The notes: generated by a model not told the origin, from the letters alone. A stretch of DNA of 26,401 bases from Parabacteroides sp. (GCA_020026285.1 JAHHQS010000041.1:1-26401); one strand, 5' to 3'. Counted from the stretch's first letter, positions 1 to 11,000 are shown. Program-made: numbers and translations.

Positions 1-268
1 GATTTACTTTTGCTTGCAGGTAAAGATCTCATCTCTACCTCCGATTGCGCCGATGCTAGCGGATTTCGAGAAGCGGGCTTCCAGCGATCCCAAAGGTTGA
101 AAAGCCGGTCAGATATTTTTATCTTTCCTGCAGTCTGAAGAATGCCCCGAGATTGGCCAATGCGGTGATGGCAGCAGTTCCGGAAGGAGGATCGCTTCGG
201 AGCAGAGAAGGACTCGTTACCGTATTAATTACAGAATTTATACTGTTTTCTAATTATAACTAACGCGT
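1..268. other. Left edge without a recognisable gene
   Basis: I see no supported gene here. A short plus-strand frame is open from about 55 to 258, and a minus-strand frame of about 45 codons ends near 135; neither has a start, a family signature or a partner. The stretch from about 20 to 220 looks richer in G+C than the regulator gene beside it, so it may be the old chromosomal flank of the PUL or a gene remnant. No terminator hairpin is visible after the regulator's stop codon. Confidence 0.4.
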
Positions 269-3200
269 TTACTTTTGTGATGTCTTTATATATTCGGATG
301 GAGTAACCCCATATTTTTCCTTGAAGCATTTTGAAAAATAGGAGGCTGTTGTAAATCCGACCATATACATAACTTCAGTGACTGATAATTTCCCTTGTTT
401 TAAGTATAGTGCGGCTTTTTTTAAACGAATATCTCTAATAAACTCTACTATTGTCATCCCACATAACTGCTTTATTTTTCTATAGATTTTATCAGAGCTA
501 TAATGCGTTTCTTTATACAGCTGATTAGTATTGAATTCTGCATCATTGATATGATTATCTATAACTGCAATTATTTCTTTGAGAAAAATCTCATCAGGCG
601 ACTCAACTTCTTCAACTTTAACAGATAATGTCTCATGTTCGTGTAATTTAGCCAGGTAATGTTCATGTTTTACCAAGAGTTGAATTATACTGCTGTTCAA
701 ATATGATAAACTAAATGGTTTTGAAATAAGGATGTCTGCATATTCATAACCTTTTAATCTGGTTTCTGAGTCAATATTTCCTGAGAGGATGATAATTGGG
801 ATAAAAGCAGTTTGAATTGAGGATCTGATATTTTTACTCATGGTTAAACCATCCATTCTTGGCATTGCGATGTCTGTTATTATAAGGTCAATATTATCTT
901 TTTCTAGGACCGATAACCCATCTAGTCCATCGACAACAGGAATTATGTTGTAATCCTTTTCCAAAGATGCTGTAATAAACTCACGTATATCCTGATTATC
1001 CTCGACTAACAATATACGAGGTTTTCTATTATGTTTCCAAACATTGGAAAGGTTATGTAAAGTTTGTTGTTGGAGTCCATTATTTTCCGGTTGAATTAAA
1101 AATGAATCTGTTTTCAATGTCGATAATATGATTTTGAATGTAGTTCCTTTCCCTTGTTCGGATTCAACAAGAATATTACCATTATGCTTTTCAATGATGT
1201 TTTTCACTAGATATAATCCGATACCGGTTCCATTTGAATTCTTATCCTTGTTTGATGGAGCCATGTAATATCTGTTGAAAATAAAAGGTATTTCTTCTTT
1301 CTTGATTCCACATCCGGTATCAGTTATACAAATTCCAACTTTTAGAATTTCAGATGTGTCTTCCAGTATATTTATTGACATCAATACATTTCCTCCATTA
1401 GGAGTGAATTTTATTGCATTAGACAGTAGGTTTTGGAAAACAGATTGCATTTGAACTCTGTCAATCATGAAAATATACTTTATCTCATCCGATATAAATT
1501 TTGCACTTATGCTCTTTGCATTGAAGTCATCCTTGAAGTTGTCAAAACATTCTTTTGCTAAAACTTGAATAGAAGCAGCTGAAGGAAAAAATAGCTTATT
1601 TTCAGTTTTTTCATTGTAATCCATCATTTTATCCAAAAGGAAATGTATGCGTTCAGCATTCTTCCTTATATTGGATAATTCATTAGTTACCAATACATCG
1701 GATTCTTGATTGATTAGTTTTCCAACAGGACCAAGAATCATACTTAATGGATTTTTAATTTCGTGTGAAATATTGGATAGGAAATCAGTTTTCAATTTAA
1801 CCAATTTCATTGCATTTTCTTTTTCAAGATGTTCAATTTTTAATTTCTGAGACGTCTTGAAAAATTTTGCAATAAAAATCAAAATGCTTAAAATGATAAT
1901 CGTATATATAACATAAGCTGTCAGACTTTTATAAAATACGGGATTTATATTTATATCTAATTTAGTCATGGTGGAATCAACCTGACCATCCGGACCTAAT
2001 GTACAAACCTCAAAGTTATAGTTCCCAGCAGGTATATTTATGAATGTAGCATTGTTTTTCGTAGTCCGATGAAATTCATCATCAAAGCCTTTAAGTCTAT
2101 AGGCATAGACCTTATCTTGTGAGATCAGATCTAAAGCAGAGAATTCTATGACAAAAGAATTCTGACTATTCTTTAAAAAAATTTCTTTAACAAAGTTGAT
2201 GTCTTGCTTGAGAATAACTTCACCTTCGTATGCAACATTCGGTCTTATGCTATTATTTTTAATAATCAGGTCTGTCAGTACAGGCCCTGACTTGATTTGT
2301 AATGGCCTGATTTCAGAAGGATTAAATTCAAATACCTGATCTATGCAACCAAACAAAACCGGAAAATCTTTGGCTGTAGACATCGTCAGAATATCGTTTT
2401 TGTGAAGTGTCTGATTGTTCCATGTTTCCGATTTTATATCATATATCGCAATTGATTTGTCAAGGAGTATATATAACTGTGAATCACAGTACTCAACTTT
2501 TTTTATCATCGAACTGAATACTTTAAATGGTATAACTTTTCTGTTACCATCTAATGTGTAAAGAGTATTACTTTTCGCGAACCAAATGGTATTGTCATTA
2601 CCCGTCAAAGAGTGCAAGTATCCTTGACCTTCTGATTCAATTCTATCTACATATAAATTGTCTAGATCTATAACATAAATTATGTCAGCTAACGCATATA
2701 ATTTATTTGACTGCACAAAAAGTGAGTTGACATTAAGTCCTTGAAGAAAGGCTGTAGCTTCTGCTTGTGCATTACGTTTTCTTACGACCTTATCAATTCC
2801 AGGAATACAATAAAGTCCATTGTAGGAACCAGCCCACATACGTCCATGATTATCTTTTGCAAGGCTATAAGTCCAATTAGTGGGAATTTCTTTTCCGGCA
2901 ATTTTTAAATTGCATTTAGTAACTGAATTATTAACAAGATTGATGTAATCTATACCACCATCCGAAGCAACCCAGATTGATTTATAATCATTAAGTAGAT
3001 AACGGATTCTATTATGTGAAAGCCTTTTATTGACAGGGCCCTTATCTGCATAATAACGATTTTTATAATTGAAGGAACTATCGGTAACAATTAAACCATT
3101 ATTACCACCTATGAAAATATTATAATCTTGATCTATATTAAGAACAGAGACATCCATGCCTTCGCTGGAATTCATCGTAGCATTGATTTTATGATGAGTC

Positions 3201-4168
3201 CAGTGGTCGGAAAGATCAACTTGTACAATTCCATGATCCGTTGAGAGATATAGTTCATTAGGGTTCCGCTCATATATATTCAGGACTACATTTGCAGGAA
3301 GAGATGTTAAATGATCTGCTTCATGTCGATATTGTAAAAAATTATCATCTAAATCTTTAAGAAAAAGTCCATAACCGGTTCCTATCATCAATTGATCATT
3401 TTTATAATGAAAACAATTTACCGGAATACCCTTTAGAAAAATATCTATAATCCCTGAATCTAAACTATATTTTATCAACCCGGATTCTGTGCCAACCCAT
3501 AATATAGATGAATCAAATTTATCTTGACAAAAGTCCAGTACAAATTCGTTTTTTCCATTCACATCAAAAGATGTTGAATGAAATTTATAATTACCGTTAA
3601 CAGAACGCTCTAGAATTCCACCTTTTACACAGATATATAACTTACCATCCAAAGAACGAGATTTATAGGTCTGGTAGTCGGTAAACTGCATTTTGTCTGA
3701 GATAACAGAAATCTGTTTAAAATTACCATCCTCCGGCAATTTGAAATATTTCATGCCGGTTTCGTAAGTTACATAAACTGTTTCATTGATAAGTATGGCC
3801 GAATTTACCTGTTCTCCAGCAAACTGGTCTATAGTATAAAATGTCTCTTCCTTGATACTAAAGATAGACAGTCCAGAATTGTCGCATATTATGATATCCT
3901 CCCATTCCGGAAGATATAGCATATGGCTGATAGTCTTGTTGTCAAAAGGATAACTCCTAAAATTATAGCCATCATAGCGAACTAATCCATTTGAAGTACC
4001 CGCCCAAATGTATCCTCTTTGGTCCTTAATGATATCATATGTTTTTACAAGATTTTTAGGATTCTGTATTGCGACGAACCTTAGTGGTAAGTCTCCTTTT
4101 GCCTGAAGCACTGGGCCGAGAAAAAGGCACAAATAAAATAACGTTTGAAGAATGTTTTTTCTTGTCAT
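269..4168 (-). CDS. Hybrid two-component system (HTCS) sensor histidine kinase/response regulator of the PUL
   Basis: This is a one-protein two-component regulator of the BT-type HTCS family, normally an inner-membrane sensor that binds an oligosaccharide in the periplasm and activates its PUL. Residues are numbered from the longest frame (start 4297). An export signal lies at 44-67, a two-component-regulator beta-propeller fills roughly 70-660, and a Y_Y_Y domain lies at about 705-785. A membrane helix follows at about 793-813. The HisKA box SNISHEIKNP carries His845. The HATPase boxes are NLLSNAIKF (956-964), DTGCGI and GTGIGLYLV. The receiver has Asp1142 in IITDIAMPRMDG and Lys1193, and an AraC-type HTH closes the protein (about 1237-1337). 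I chose the start at 4168 (Met44, MTRKNIL) because it gives a clean signal peptide and a -7-like box lies just upstream. The 4297 start would push the protein almost into the opposite gene's promoter. It is divergent from the PUL operon, as usual for such regulators. Confidence 0.93.
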   Translation of the reverse strand: MTRKNILQTLFYLCLFLGPVLQAKGDLPLRFVAIQNPKNLVKTYDIIKDQRGYIWAGTSNGLVRYDGYNFRSYPFDNKTISHMLYLPEWEDIIICDNSGLSIFSIKEETFYTIDQFAGEQVNSAILINETVYVTYETGMKYFKLPEDGNFKQISVISDKMQFTDYQTYKSRSLDGKLYICVKGGILERSVNGNYKFHSTSFDVNGKNEFVLDFCQDKFDSSILWVGTESGLIKYSLDSGIIDIFLKGIPVNCFHYKNDQLMIGTGYGLFLKDLDDNFLQYRHEADHLTSLPANVVLNIYERNPNELYLSTDHGIVQVDLSDHWTHHKINATMNSSEGMDVSVLNIDQDYNIFIGGNNGLIVTDSSFNYKNRYYADKGPVNKRLSHNRIRYLLNDYKSIWVASDGGIDYINLVNNSVTKCNLKIAGKEIPTNWTYSLAKDNHGRMWAGSYNGLYCIPGIDKVVRKRNAQAEATAFLQGLNVNSLFVQSNKLYALADIIYVIDLDNLYVDRIESEGQGYLHSLTGNDNTIWFAKSNTLYTLDGNRKVIPFKVFSSMIKKVEYCDSQLYILLDKSIAIYDIKSETWNNQTLHKNDILTMSTAKDFPVLFGCIDQVFEFNPSEIRPLQIKSGPVLTDLIIKNNSIRPNVAYEGEVILKQDINFVKEIFLKNSQNSFVIEFSALDLISQDKVYAYRLKGFDDEFHRTTKNNATFINIPAGNYNFEVCTLGPDGQVDSTMTKLDININPVFYKSLTAYVIYTIIILSILIFIAKFFKTSQKLKIEHLEKENAMKLVKLKTDFLSNISHEIKNPLSMILGPVGKLINQESDVLVTNELSNIRKNAERIHFLLDKMMDYNEKTENKLFFPSAASIQVLAKECFDNFKDDFNAKSISAKFISDEIKYIFMIDRVQMQSVFQNLLSNAIKFTPNGGNVLMSINILEDTSEILKVGICITDTGCGIKKEEIPFIFNRYYMAPSNKDKNSNGTGIGLYLVKNIIEKHNGNILVESEQGKGTTFKIILSTLKTDSFLIQPENNGLQQQTLHNLSNVWKHNRKPRILLVEDNQDIREFITASLEKDYNIIPVVDGLDGLSVLEKDNIDLIITDIAMPRMDGLTMSKNIRSSIQTAFIPIIILSGNIDSETRLKGYEYADILISKPFSLSYLNSSIIQLLVKHEHYLAKLHEHETLSVKVEEVESPDEIFLKEIIAVIDNHINDAEFNTNQLYKETHYSSDKIYRKIKQLCGMTIVEFIRDIRLKKAALYLKQGKLSVTEVMYMVGFTTASYFSKCFKEKYGVTPSEYIKTSQK

Positions 4169-4192
4169 GAAACTACAGATATGTGTAACACA

Positions 4193-4200
4193 CAAATTTA
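4193..4200 (-). promoter_or_regulatory. Candidate -7 box for the HTCS gene
   Basis: On the minus strand this reads TAAATTTG, an exact match to the Bacteroides -7 consensus TAnnTTTG, 25 bases upstream of the preferred start at 4168. No convincing -33 TTTG sits at the usual distance. It supports the shorter start but is a single short match in AT-rich DNA. Confidence 0.35.
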
Positions 4201-4254
4201 TGAAAGATATCATATTAAAAAAACAATACAAAATAGCTGTCTTAGAAAGTCTCC

Positions 4255-4264
4255 GAAATATTTC
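4255..4264. promoter_or_regulatory. Palindrome in the divergent intergenic region
   Basis: GAAATATTTC is a perfect 10-base palindrome lying between the two divergent promoters, about 45 bases upstream of the PUL operon's -7-like box. It is a possible regulator site, but short AT-rich palindromes occur by chance and HTCS sites are often direct repeats. Confidence 0.2.
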
Positions 4265-4308
4265 TAGTTTTTGCTGAATTTGTGGCAGTGTCAACATATA
4301 AATTGTCC

Positions 4309-4316
4309 TACTTTTG
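4309..4316 (+). promoter_or_regulatory. Candidate -7 box of the PUL operon
   Basis: TACTTTTG matches the Bacteroides consensus TAnnTTTG exactly and lies 35 bases before the first operon ATG. The nearest TTTG upstream (4279-4282) is 26 bases away, further than the usual spacing of about 19-21, which fits a promoter that depends on the HTCS activator. It implies a 5' leader of roughly 25-30 bases. Confidence 0.45.
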
Positions 4317-4351
4317 TTGAACGAAAGTTTAATTAAGAAACACTAAATCAA

Positions 4352-6046
4352 ATGAAACTATTATTTCCTTTTTTTGCATTACTTGTTACATTGAATGCAT
4401 GTACCAAACCAATAGTAAATGATGGTGACACAGTAGTGCCCCCGGTTAATCCTCCTGATGTGTGTTATGCGAGAAGATCCGATCCGAAACCATTACCAGA
4501 CATCAACCTTTCAAGCTATACAACATATTATATAAACAATGAAAATGGTAGTGATTATAATGATGGTCTATCTTCAAAGACACCATTTCAAACACTATCA
4601 AAAATTTCTGACTTACCTAAAAAAGAGGGAATACGTGTTCTTTTAAAAAGCGGCAGTCAATTCACAGGTTGTTTGAATCTTGATGACGTTTGTGCAAGCG
4701 AAACCCAACCTTTTATTGTTGATATTTACGGCGGTACAGAAAGAGCGCATATTGATGGTCGTGGTGTCTATGCTGCCATATCTATAAAAGTTGAAAATGT
4801 CCGTGTCAGCAATTTGGATGTTACTAACAAAAGCGGAAAACTGGGTTGTTGGATTCAAACAACTAAAGCAGGAGCAATGAAAAACATACAAATTGAAAAT
4901 TGTCGCTTTTATGAGATTAATTGGAAAGGTAACCAGGATTTTATTGGGAAACGCCCTGAAGACATTAATGTTTATCAGATATGTCCAGATGAGACCTATG
5001 CAAAATATTACGGTGGAATAACAGCTGACGCTTTGACAACGAAGGAGGTTGGTCCAAGTTGGTTCGAGAATCTTTATTTAATAAATAATGAATTCTTTCA
5101 GGTTTGCAGAACAGGAATTCTAATAAGTACTCAATGGGGACAGCGTGTTGATGATTGGGGATATAATGATTTTGTTTCCGATGAGGAAGGATGGTATCCT
5201 AATAAAAATGTCGTAATACAAGGTAATCGATTTGAATACATAGGCGGAGATGGCTTGATTTTAGGTGGTTGCATTGATTCCTTCATAGATCATAATACTT
5301 GTTATTATGCAAACTTTTTGGGGCGTACAGGTAATGCCAGTGCAGGATTGTGGCCATATATGTGTGTTAATACAGTTATGCAATATAACGAAGTTGCGTA
5401 TACCCAATGGGCAAATGGTAGTGCGGATGGAGAAGGTCTAGATATTGATGGAGCATGTAAGAATACCATCTGTCAATATAATTACATTCACCATAATGTA
5501 GGTGGTGGTCTCCTGATGTGCAACATCAAAGATCAAGAACATAACGGGCATGTTGTAAGAAATAACGTCTTTGCTTTTAACGGTGGTAAAGACAAAGGTT
5601 GTTTTATGGTTATTTCAAGCGGTGTCGGTTCTACAGATGTTTATAATAACTTGGTGGTTACTTCTACTCCTGATACCCGTATTATCTATAGTGATGATTA
5701 TGCACATTGTGGTAACAATCATGATTTCACATTTAGAAACAACATTTTCATGTCAACAAATTCATGTGTTGGTATTTTTGATCATTCATATATTGATAAT
5801 GCTGTATTTGAAAATAATCTGTTCTATAATGTCGGCAATTTCCCAAAACTAGATAAATATCAAAAACGATATGACCCAGAAATTGTCATTCCAACTCAAT
5901 TTGATGGATGGGATAAAGTTGTACAGTTTAAACCAGGTGCAACAAATATCTATAAAGACGGCATGTTGTTCAATGGCATGGCAGAAACAGATATCAATCA
6001 AAATCCTGTTGTTGGAATTGCATATATGGGACCGTTCGCTAAATAA
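4352..6046 (+). CDS. Right-handed parallel beta-helix lipoprotein, possible polysaccharide-degrading enzyme
   Basis: This 564-residue protein is probably a surface lipoprotein: a hydrophobic signal ends in the lipobox LNAC, with the lipidated Cys at 17. The mature part opens with a segment typical of extracellular beta-helix proteins (YYINNENGSDYNDG, then SKTPFQTLSKI). Many turns follow, marked by recurrent N-N-x-F/I and asparagine-ladder pieces such as IENCRFYEI, LINNEFFQV, IQGNRFEYI, YNYIHHNVGGG and VRNNVFAFNGG. The fold is used by pectate lyases, GH28-like hydrolases, alginate and heparinase-type lyases and epimerases. I cannot place it in a specific CAZy family and no catalytic residue is certain. 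It is the first gene of the operon, 66 bases before the SusE/F-like gene. I infer that it makes the initial cut in the target glycan. A glycan-binding role without catalysis is the main alternative. Confidence 0.8.
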   Translation: MKLLFPFFALLVTLNACTKPIVNDGDTVVPPVNPPDVCYARRSDPKPLPDINLSSYTTYYINNENGSDYNDGLSSKTPFQTLSKISDLPKKEGIRVLLKSGSQFTGCLNLDDVCASETQPFIVDIYGGTERAHIDGRGVYAAISIKVENVRVSNLDVTNKSGKLGCWIQTTKAGAMKNIQIENCRFYEINWKGNQDFIGKRPEDINVYQICPDETYAKYYGGITADALTTKEVGPSWFENLYLINNEFFQVCRTGILISTQWGQRVDDWGYNDFVSDEEGWYPNKNVVIQGNRFEYIGGDGLILGGCIDSFIDHNTCYYANFLGRTGNASAGLWPYMCVNTVMQYNEVAYTQWANGSADGEGLDIDGACKNTICQYNYIHHNVGGGLLMCNIKDQEHNGHVVRNNVFAFNGGKDKGCFMVISSGVGSTDVYNNLVVTSTPDTRIIYSDDYAHCGNNHDFTFRNNIFMSTNSCVGIFDHSYIDNAVFENNLFYNVGNFPKLDKYQKRYDPEIVIPTQFDGWDKVVQFKPGATNIYKDGMLFNGMAETDINQNPVVGIAYMGPFAK

Positions 6047-6112
6047 TATCCTTCGAATACAAAGTATACGTATAAAAGCATTCCTAATAATCACATTTTT
6101 AATACATAAAGT

Positions 6113-8023
6113 ATGAAGACTCTAAAACGCTTCCTTTTATTGTCAATGGCCGTATTGTTTACGGCTTGCGCCGCTGAAAAGCCGCTTGACGATCAAACTT
6201 CAGGGGCATCTGAACCGCCGGCTGCTTTTATTCCTGAAATTATAGCAGGTCTACCCGGTAGTAATGCGCCTATGCCTGTAGAAATTGCAGATGTTGCAGG
6301 CTTAGAGTATATGCATCTGCTTTGTAAAGACATCTCATTAGATCAAACTGTTGATTTAGCTGGCAAAACAATCCTTGCCGTTAAACATCTCGTTCCAATT
6401 CCGGAAAATATTCCATTAGGTGAGATGTATACCATAGATGTTACGATTAAAGGTAAATCAGAAGAAATTTTTAAATCTGTTAAATTGATCACTAACAATG
6501 TCTATGACTATGATAAGATGTACCTTGCATATGAGAATGAGGATATCAGTCTTTGGAAGGGGTCTCTGATACAACCGATCTATCCTAAAACTTTTGTCAG
6601 AACCAAGCCATATGCTTATGAGATGGTTGTCTATGCTCCAGCTAAGGGCGCTAAGTATCAAATTCTTGGCCCGGCAGAAAACGGTTATGACAAATATGGT
6701 TGTACTGATGTTGAGCATTGTCTTGATGTAATGCGTGATAACGAATATGCATATTTCCCTGATGAAGGTTATTTCAAAGTCAATTTAGACCTGATAAAAG
6801 GAAAGATCAGTTTTGAAAAGATGGAACCGACAGCAAATTTTGATGTCACTAAAGATTGCTACTTTTTTGGATCCGCCATCGACCAACAATGGAATCCGGG
6901 AAAAGAAAATCTCATGACCAATGTATTTGAGAATAATCCATATTTCAAGGAAATCAAGTTCATAAAAGTCAATGAATTAAGTCAGGCATATGTTGAATTC
7001 GCACCAGTTGATTGGTCTGCAAATTTCAAACCATTGGCTGGATTTAAAACATGGAATGACATGGTATTATGGGGACAAGTCGGCACAGACAATACGAGTC
7101 CTATCGATCTTCCGATTGAAGCTGGCATATACCGTATTACATTTGACTTTTTCCTTAGACAAGCAAGTTTTATGAGATATCCGGACAATTACAATTTCCC
7201 AGAATCGGAGCCAGAACCGGAGCCAGAACCAGAACCGGAACCAGAACCGGAAACAGGTAAAGAGCCGGCATTAGACTACACTTATATCCCAACAGTGCCT
7301 GAATCAGTCGATGAAGCAGACTATACGTCTATGTTCCTGTCAGACCCTGAAACAGAAGCACTTTGGAATTGGAATGTTTTTAAATACACATATCCAAGAC
7401 ATATGGCCAAAGCAGAAGACGGCTCATTCTCAGTGAAATTTTACAATTCAGATGTAAATACAGAGTTCCATCTTTATGGCGGTTATGGTGAAACAGGAAA
7501 AATTGATATCCCGGTAATTCAGAACAAATATGGCTTGGCCGCAGAAACAGGAAAAATTGAAATGGGCTCTGCCACACCATTGAAAACAGATCAAGTTGGT
7601 TGGTATGAACTAAAGGTTAATCTTCAGGATAAAACATGTGTTCTGACTCAATTACCAGAACCGACCGGTGAAGCTACGGAGTACTACCTTGTAGGTGATA
7701 ATTCACTGATTGATAATGGATCTAGTAATACTTGGAGTACATCGGAAGAAATGAAACTGAAACCACTATATGAGGGAAATCCTTGGATTACTACTATTGA
7801 TGTGAAATTTAAAGCATCTACTGAAGGTAGCTTTGAATTTACAGATAAAGGATGGACCGGTAAAGGTTTTAAACCAACGTACTCTTCTACATGGTATAAT
7901 GTTGAATGGTCAAATTCTTTAACAAGCAATTATTTGGGTCTTTCTAAGCCAAGACCTGAGGCTGGATGGTATACCATCATTCTCGATCAGTATATAGGTA
8001 AAGTGGCATTAATTAAGAAATAA
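6113..8023 (+). CDS. SusE/SusF-like surface glycan-binding lipoprotein
   Basis: This 636-residue lipoprotein has a signal peptide ending in the lipobox FTAC (Cys19). It consists of beta-rich repeats joined by a linker of alternating Glu-Pro at 364-381. After the linker come two similar-looking beta units, about 386-515 and 522-636. The last one starts YYLVGDNSLIDNG and ends in a Trp/Lys-rich strand pattern like the C-terminal modules of SusE/SusF. Before the linker lie at least two further beta segments. SusE and SusF bind starch-like glycans on the cell surface, have no catalytic activity and work beside SusCD. I infer the same role here for another glycan. The call rests on architecture and neighbourhood, not on a firm family motif. 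It precedes susC by 16 bases, whereas susE/F usually follow susD. Confidence 0.65.
   Translation: MKTLKRFLLLSMAVLFTACAAEKPLDDQTSGASEPPAAFIPEIIAGLPGSNAPMPVEIADVAGLEYMHLLCKDISLDQTVDLAGKTILAVKHLVPIPENIPLGEMYTIDVTIKGKSEEIFKSVKLITNNVYDYDKMYLAYENEDISLWKGSLIQPIYPKTFVRTKPYAYEMVVYAPAKGAKYQILGPAENGYDKYGCTDVEHCLDVMRDNEYAYFPDEGYFKVNLDLIKGKISFEKMEPTANFDVTKDCYFFGSAIDQQWNPGKENLMTNVFENNPYFKEIKFIKVNELSQAYVEFAPVDWSANFKPLAGFKTWNDMVLWGQVGTDNTSPIDLPIEAGIYRITFDFFLRQASFMRYPDNYNFPESEPEPEPEPEPEPEPETGKEPALDYTYIPTVPESVDEADYTSMFLSDPETEALWNWNVFKYTYPRHMAKAEDGSFSVKFYNSDVNTEFHLYGGYGETGKIDIPVIQNKYGLAAETGKIEMGSATPLKTDQVGWYELKVNLQDKTCVLTQLPEPTGEATEYYLVGDNSLIDNGSSNTWSTSEEMKLKPLYEGNPWITTIDVKFKASTEGSFEFTDKGWTGKGFKPTYSSTWYNVEWSNSLTSNYLGLSKPRPEAGWYTIILDQYIGKVALIKK
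7208..7252 (+). repeat. Glu-Pro coding microrepeat
   Basis: Alternating GAA/GAG and CCA/CCG codons encode an uninterrupted Glu-Pro stretch within the linker of the SusE/F-like protein. The codons vary, so selection for the peptide seems more likely than recent slippage. Such EP linkers are extended and rigid and would hold the outer binding modules away from the membrane. Confidence 0.85.
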
Positions 8024-8039
8024 CTAACTGGTTACAAAT

Positions 8040-11000
8040 ATGAAAATTAAATTATATATTTTCTTGCTTGCATTATTTGCATTGCCTGTATCAATATGGG
8101 CACAAGGAAAAATTGAGATACAAGGAAAGGTTACTGATGAAGGTGGAGAACCATTGGTCGGAGTGTCGATTTTAGATACAAAATCTGGGAAAGGTTCTGT
8201 CACTGACGCCAAAGGTTATTATGAAATAACCATCGCTGATAGATCTTCAGAATTGAAATTCTATATGCTCGGCTTTGCAGAATATTCTGCACGACCTGGC
8301 AAGAGTAATAGATTGGATGTAACTCTTCAGCAAGACAATCTCTTCCTTGATGAGACAGTCGTCATTGGTTATGGATCCATGAAGAAGAGTGATCTGACTG
8401 GAGCCGTATCAAGTGTAAAGAGTGAATCATTGCAGCAAATTGCAACTACAACGCTTTCTGAAATGCTCAAGGGGCAAATTGCAGGTATTGACTTTAATCA
8501 GTCATCAACTCAACCTGGAGCTAAAGTTAATCTGCAAGTCAGGGGTGGTGCAACAGGAGCTGCGCCTTTGATTATTCTGGACGGATTCCCATTGACGGGC
8601 AACGGTGTACCTAGTTCTGGAGATATATATGGTCCGGGTGAAAGAGAAGACGTACTTGACCAGATCAATCCAGAAGATATCCAGGATATTCAGGTTTTGA
8701 AAGATGCAAGTGCAACATCTATTTATGGATCTAGAGCGGCAGGTGGTGTCATTTTGATTACAACCAAGAGAGGGGCAGAGGATAAGGTTAATGTAAATCT
8801 AAAAGCATCATATAGTATTCAGCAAATTTCCAAACGCCCTGAATTATTATCTCCGCAGGAATATATGCAAGAGGTCAATAAAGCTCAGCTAGAAGATTAT
8901 GTATCTGATAAAGGTTATTTCCCATGGGGAGAAAAACCTCTTCCATCATATAATGACCTCATTATAGAGTTTATGCATGCACACCAAGGCCAACCTAATG
9001 GAGGTTTTAGATTTGATCCTAATACAATTAAAGATTTTCAGGGGGGGACGGATTGGTATGATGAGTTGACCCGACTTGGCGGTATCCAACAATATGATCT
9101 ATCTGTTATGGGTGGTAGTCAAAAGACAAAATATATGGCTACGCTTGGTTATTTGGATAACAAAGGTATTACCAAGAAAAATGACTACAGAAGATTCACA
9201 TCACGTGTGAATATTGACCAAGAGTTCAATAAATGGATAAAAGGTGGGTTATCAATCGGATATACACTGAATAAATCGGATGATATTCCTCTTGTTCCTG
9301 CAGATGCAAATACATTGTTCAGTTCTGCAATGGTATTTGATCCTACGCTACCGATTAAAGATGAGAATGGAAAATATTCTGAAAGTACTGGTATGGGGTA
9401 TGCAAAGAACCCTGTTTCAATTCTAGAAACGTCAATGCATACTGAGAAAGATAATTTCTTAGGGTCTGCATATCTTGAATTAACTCCAGTGAAAGGACTT
9501 TCAATAAAGGCAATGGCTGGTATTAATAGAAAATCAGCTGCAACAAGTTCTTATGTACCTTCCATAACATTTGAAGGTGCAAGTCTTGGAGGTGTAGCTT
9601 CAAAAGCTAATAACAGTCAAACTGATTATCTGTATAATGCTGTTGCAACTTATTCGAATGTAATTAAAAAACACAATTTCACAATCCAGCTGGGATGGGA
9701 ATTCCAACAGTTCCTTTCAGAGGGAACAAATGCCGGTAATAGTGGCTTCCCATATGATTCAGTTCAATGGAACAATCTTGCTTTAGGAACAGCAGAAAGG
9801 CCAAAAGTCGGATCTTATGCTTCTAAAGGCGAGAATATGTCAGTTATTGGTCGATTCAATTACTCGTATGACAATAGATATTATCTTACTGCAAACTATC
9901 GATTGGATGGATCTTCAAATTTTGCTCCGAACAAACAGTGGGGTAACTTCGGTGGTGGAGCCTTGGCTTGGCGTATAAGTGAAGAGAAGTGGATGAAAAA
10001 TGCAAAGAGATGGATGAATATGTTGAAATTACGTTTTGGTGCTGGTGTCACCGGATATGCCGGTAATTTAACTGGAACCAGATCGTATTACGCTGCAGGT
10101 TATGATTATTATTTCAATAATAAACCGGCATCAGGTATTGCATTGACTCAATTAGGTAATCCTGATTTGTCATGGGAATCACAATTTGATTTGAACTTAG
10201 GTATAGATTTCGGCTTTTTCAACAATCGTTTGTCTGGATCCTTGGAATTTTATCAAAGAACAATTTATGATCGTATTGGATGGAAAAATCTGATGTCATA
10301 TCAACAAGTTAATACGATGGCCTATAACACTAAACGTGTGGACCGAACTAGAGGCGTCGATCTTACTATCCAAGGTAAACCATTTGTTGGAAGAAAATTC
10401 TCTTGGGATACTCAGTTCACTTTTACTTTTTATCGAGATATGACTATCAAGAGAGATCCATCTGAGGTCCTTGACATTTATGATTTTCCAACATACCAAT
10501 GGAATGAAATGTGGACATATTTATCTGATGGACTTGTACGGGCTGGCGAAACTATTCCAAGTCAACCGAATGCTAAGGCAGGAAGTATAAAAATAAAAGA
10601 TGTCAATGGATATTTGAGAGATGAATTAGGAGAAAAAGTTTTTGATGAAAATGGAAGACCGCAATATTTAGGTGAGCCTGATGGTATCATTGATAACGCA
10701 GATAAAGTTAAGTTATGTAATGCTACCCCTATACCTGTAGGTTGGACGAATATGTTTAAATTTTATGGCTTTGACCTAAATATCTTCATTTACGCAAAAT
10801 TCAACACTCTTAAAGAAAATGATTGGAAGAGTTATGCTGACCCGATGACTATATTGAATGGGTCAAATACAACAACATATATCAAAGACAGAATGTCTTT
10901 TGACAATCTCGACTCAAATGTTCCATCCCGTTTTTATGCTGAAAATAAGGGATACGGAGATTATTTCCTGGAGCCTGCCTGGTTCATTAAACTTGATAAT

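Noticed and set aside
55..258. Short open frames on both strands at the left edge
   Set aside because: No start codon context, motif or homologous neighbour supports either frame.
4169..4297. In-frame N-terminal extension of the HTCS regulator (43 extra residues)
   Set aside because: It would place two hydrophobic stretches before the true signal peptide and leave only 54 bases for two divergent promoters. A -7-like box also lies inside it.
7208..7252. Glu-Pro repeat as a CRISPR or satellite array
   Set aside because: It is a short codon-varied coding repeat in frame within a linker, with no spacers.
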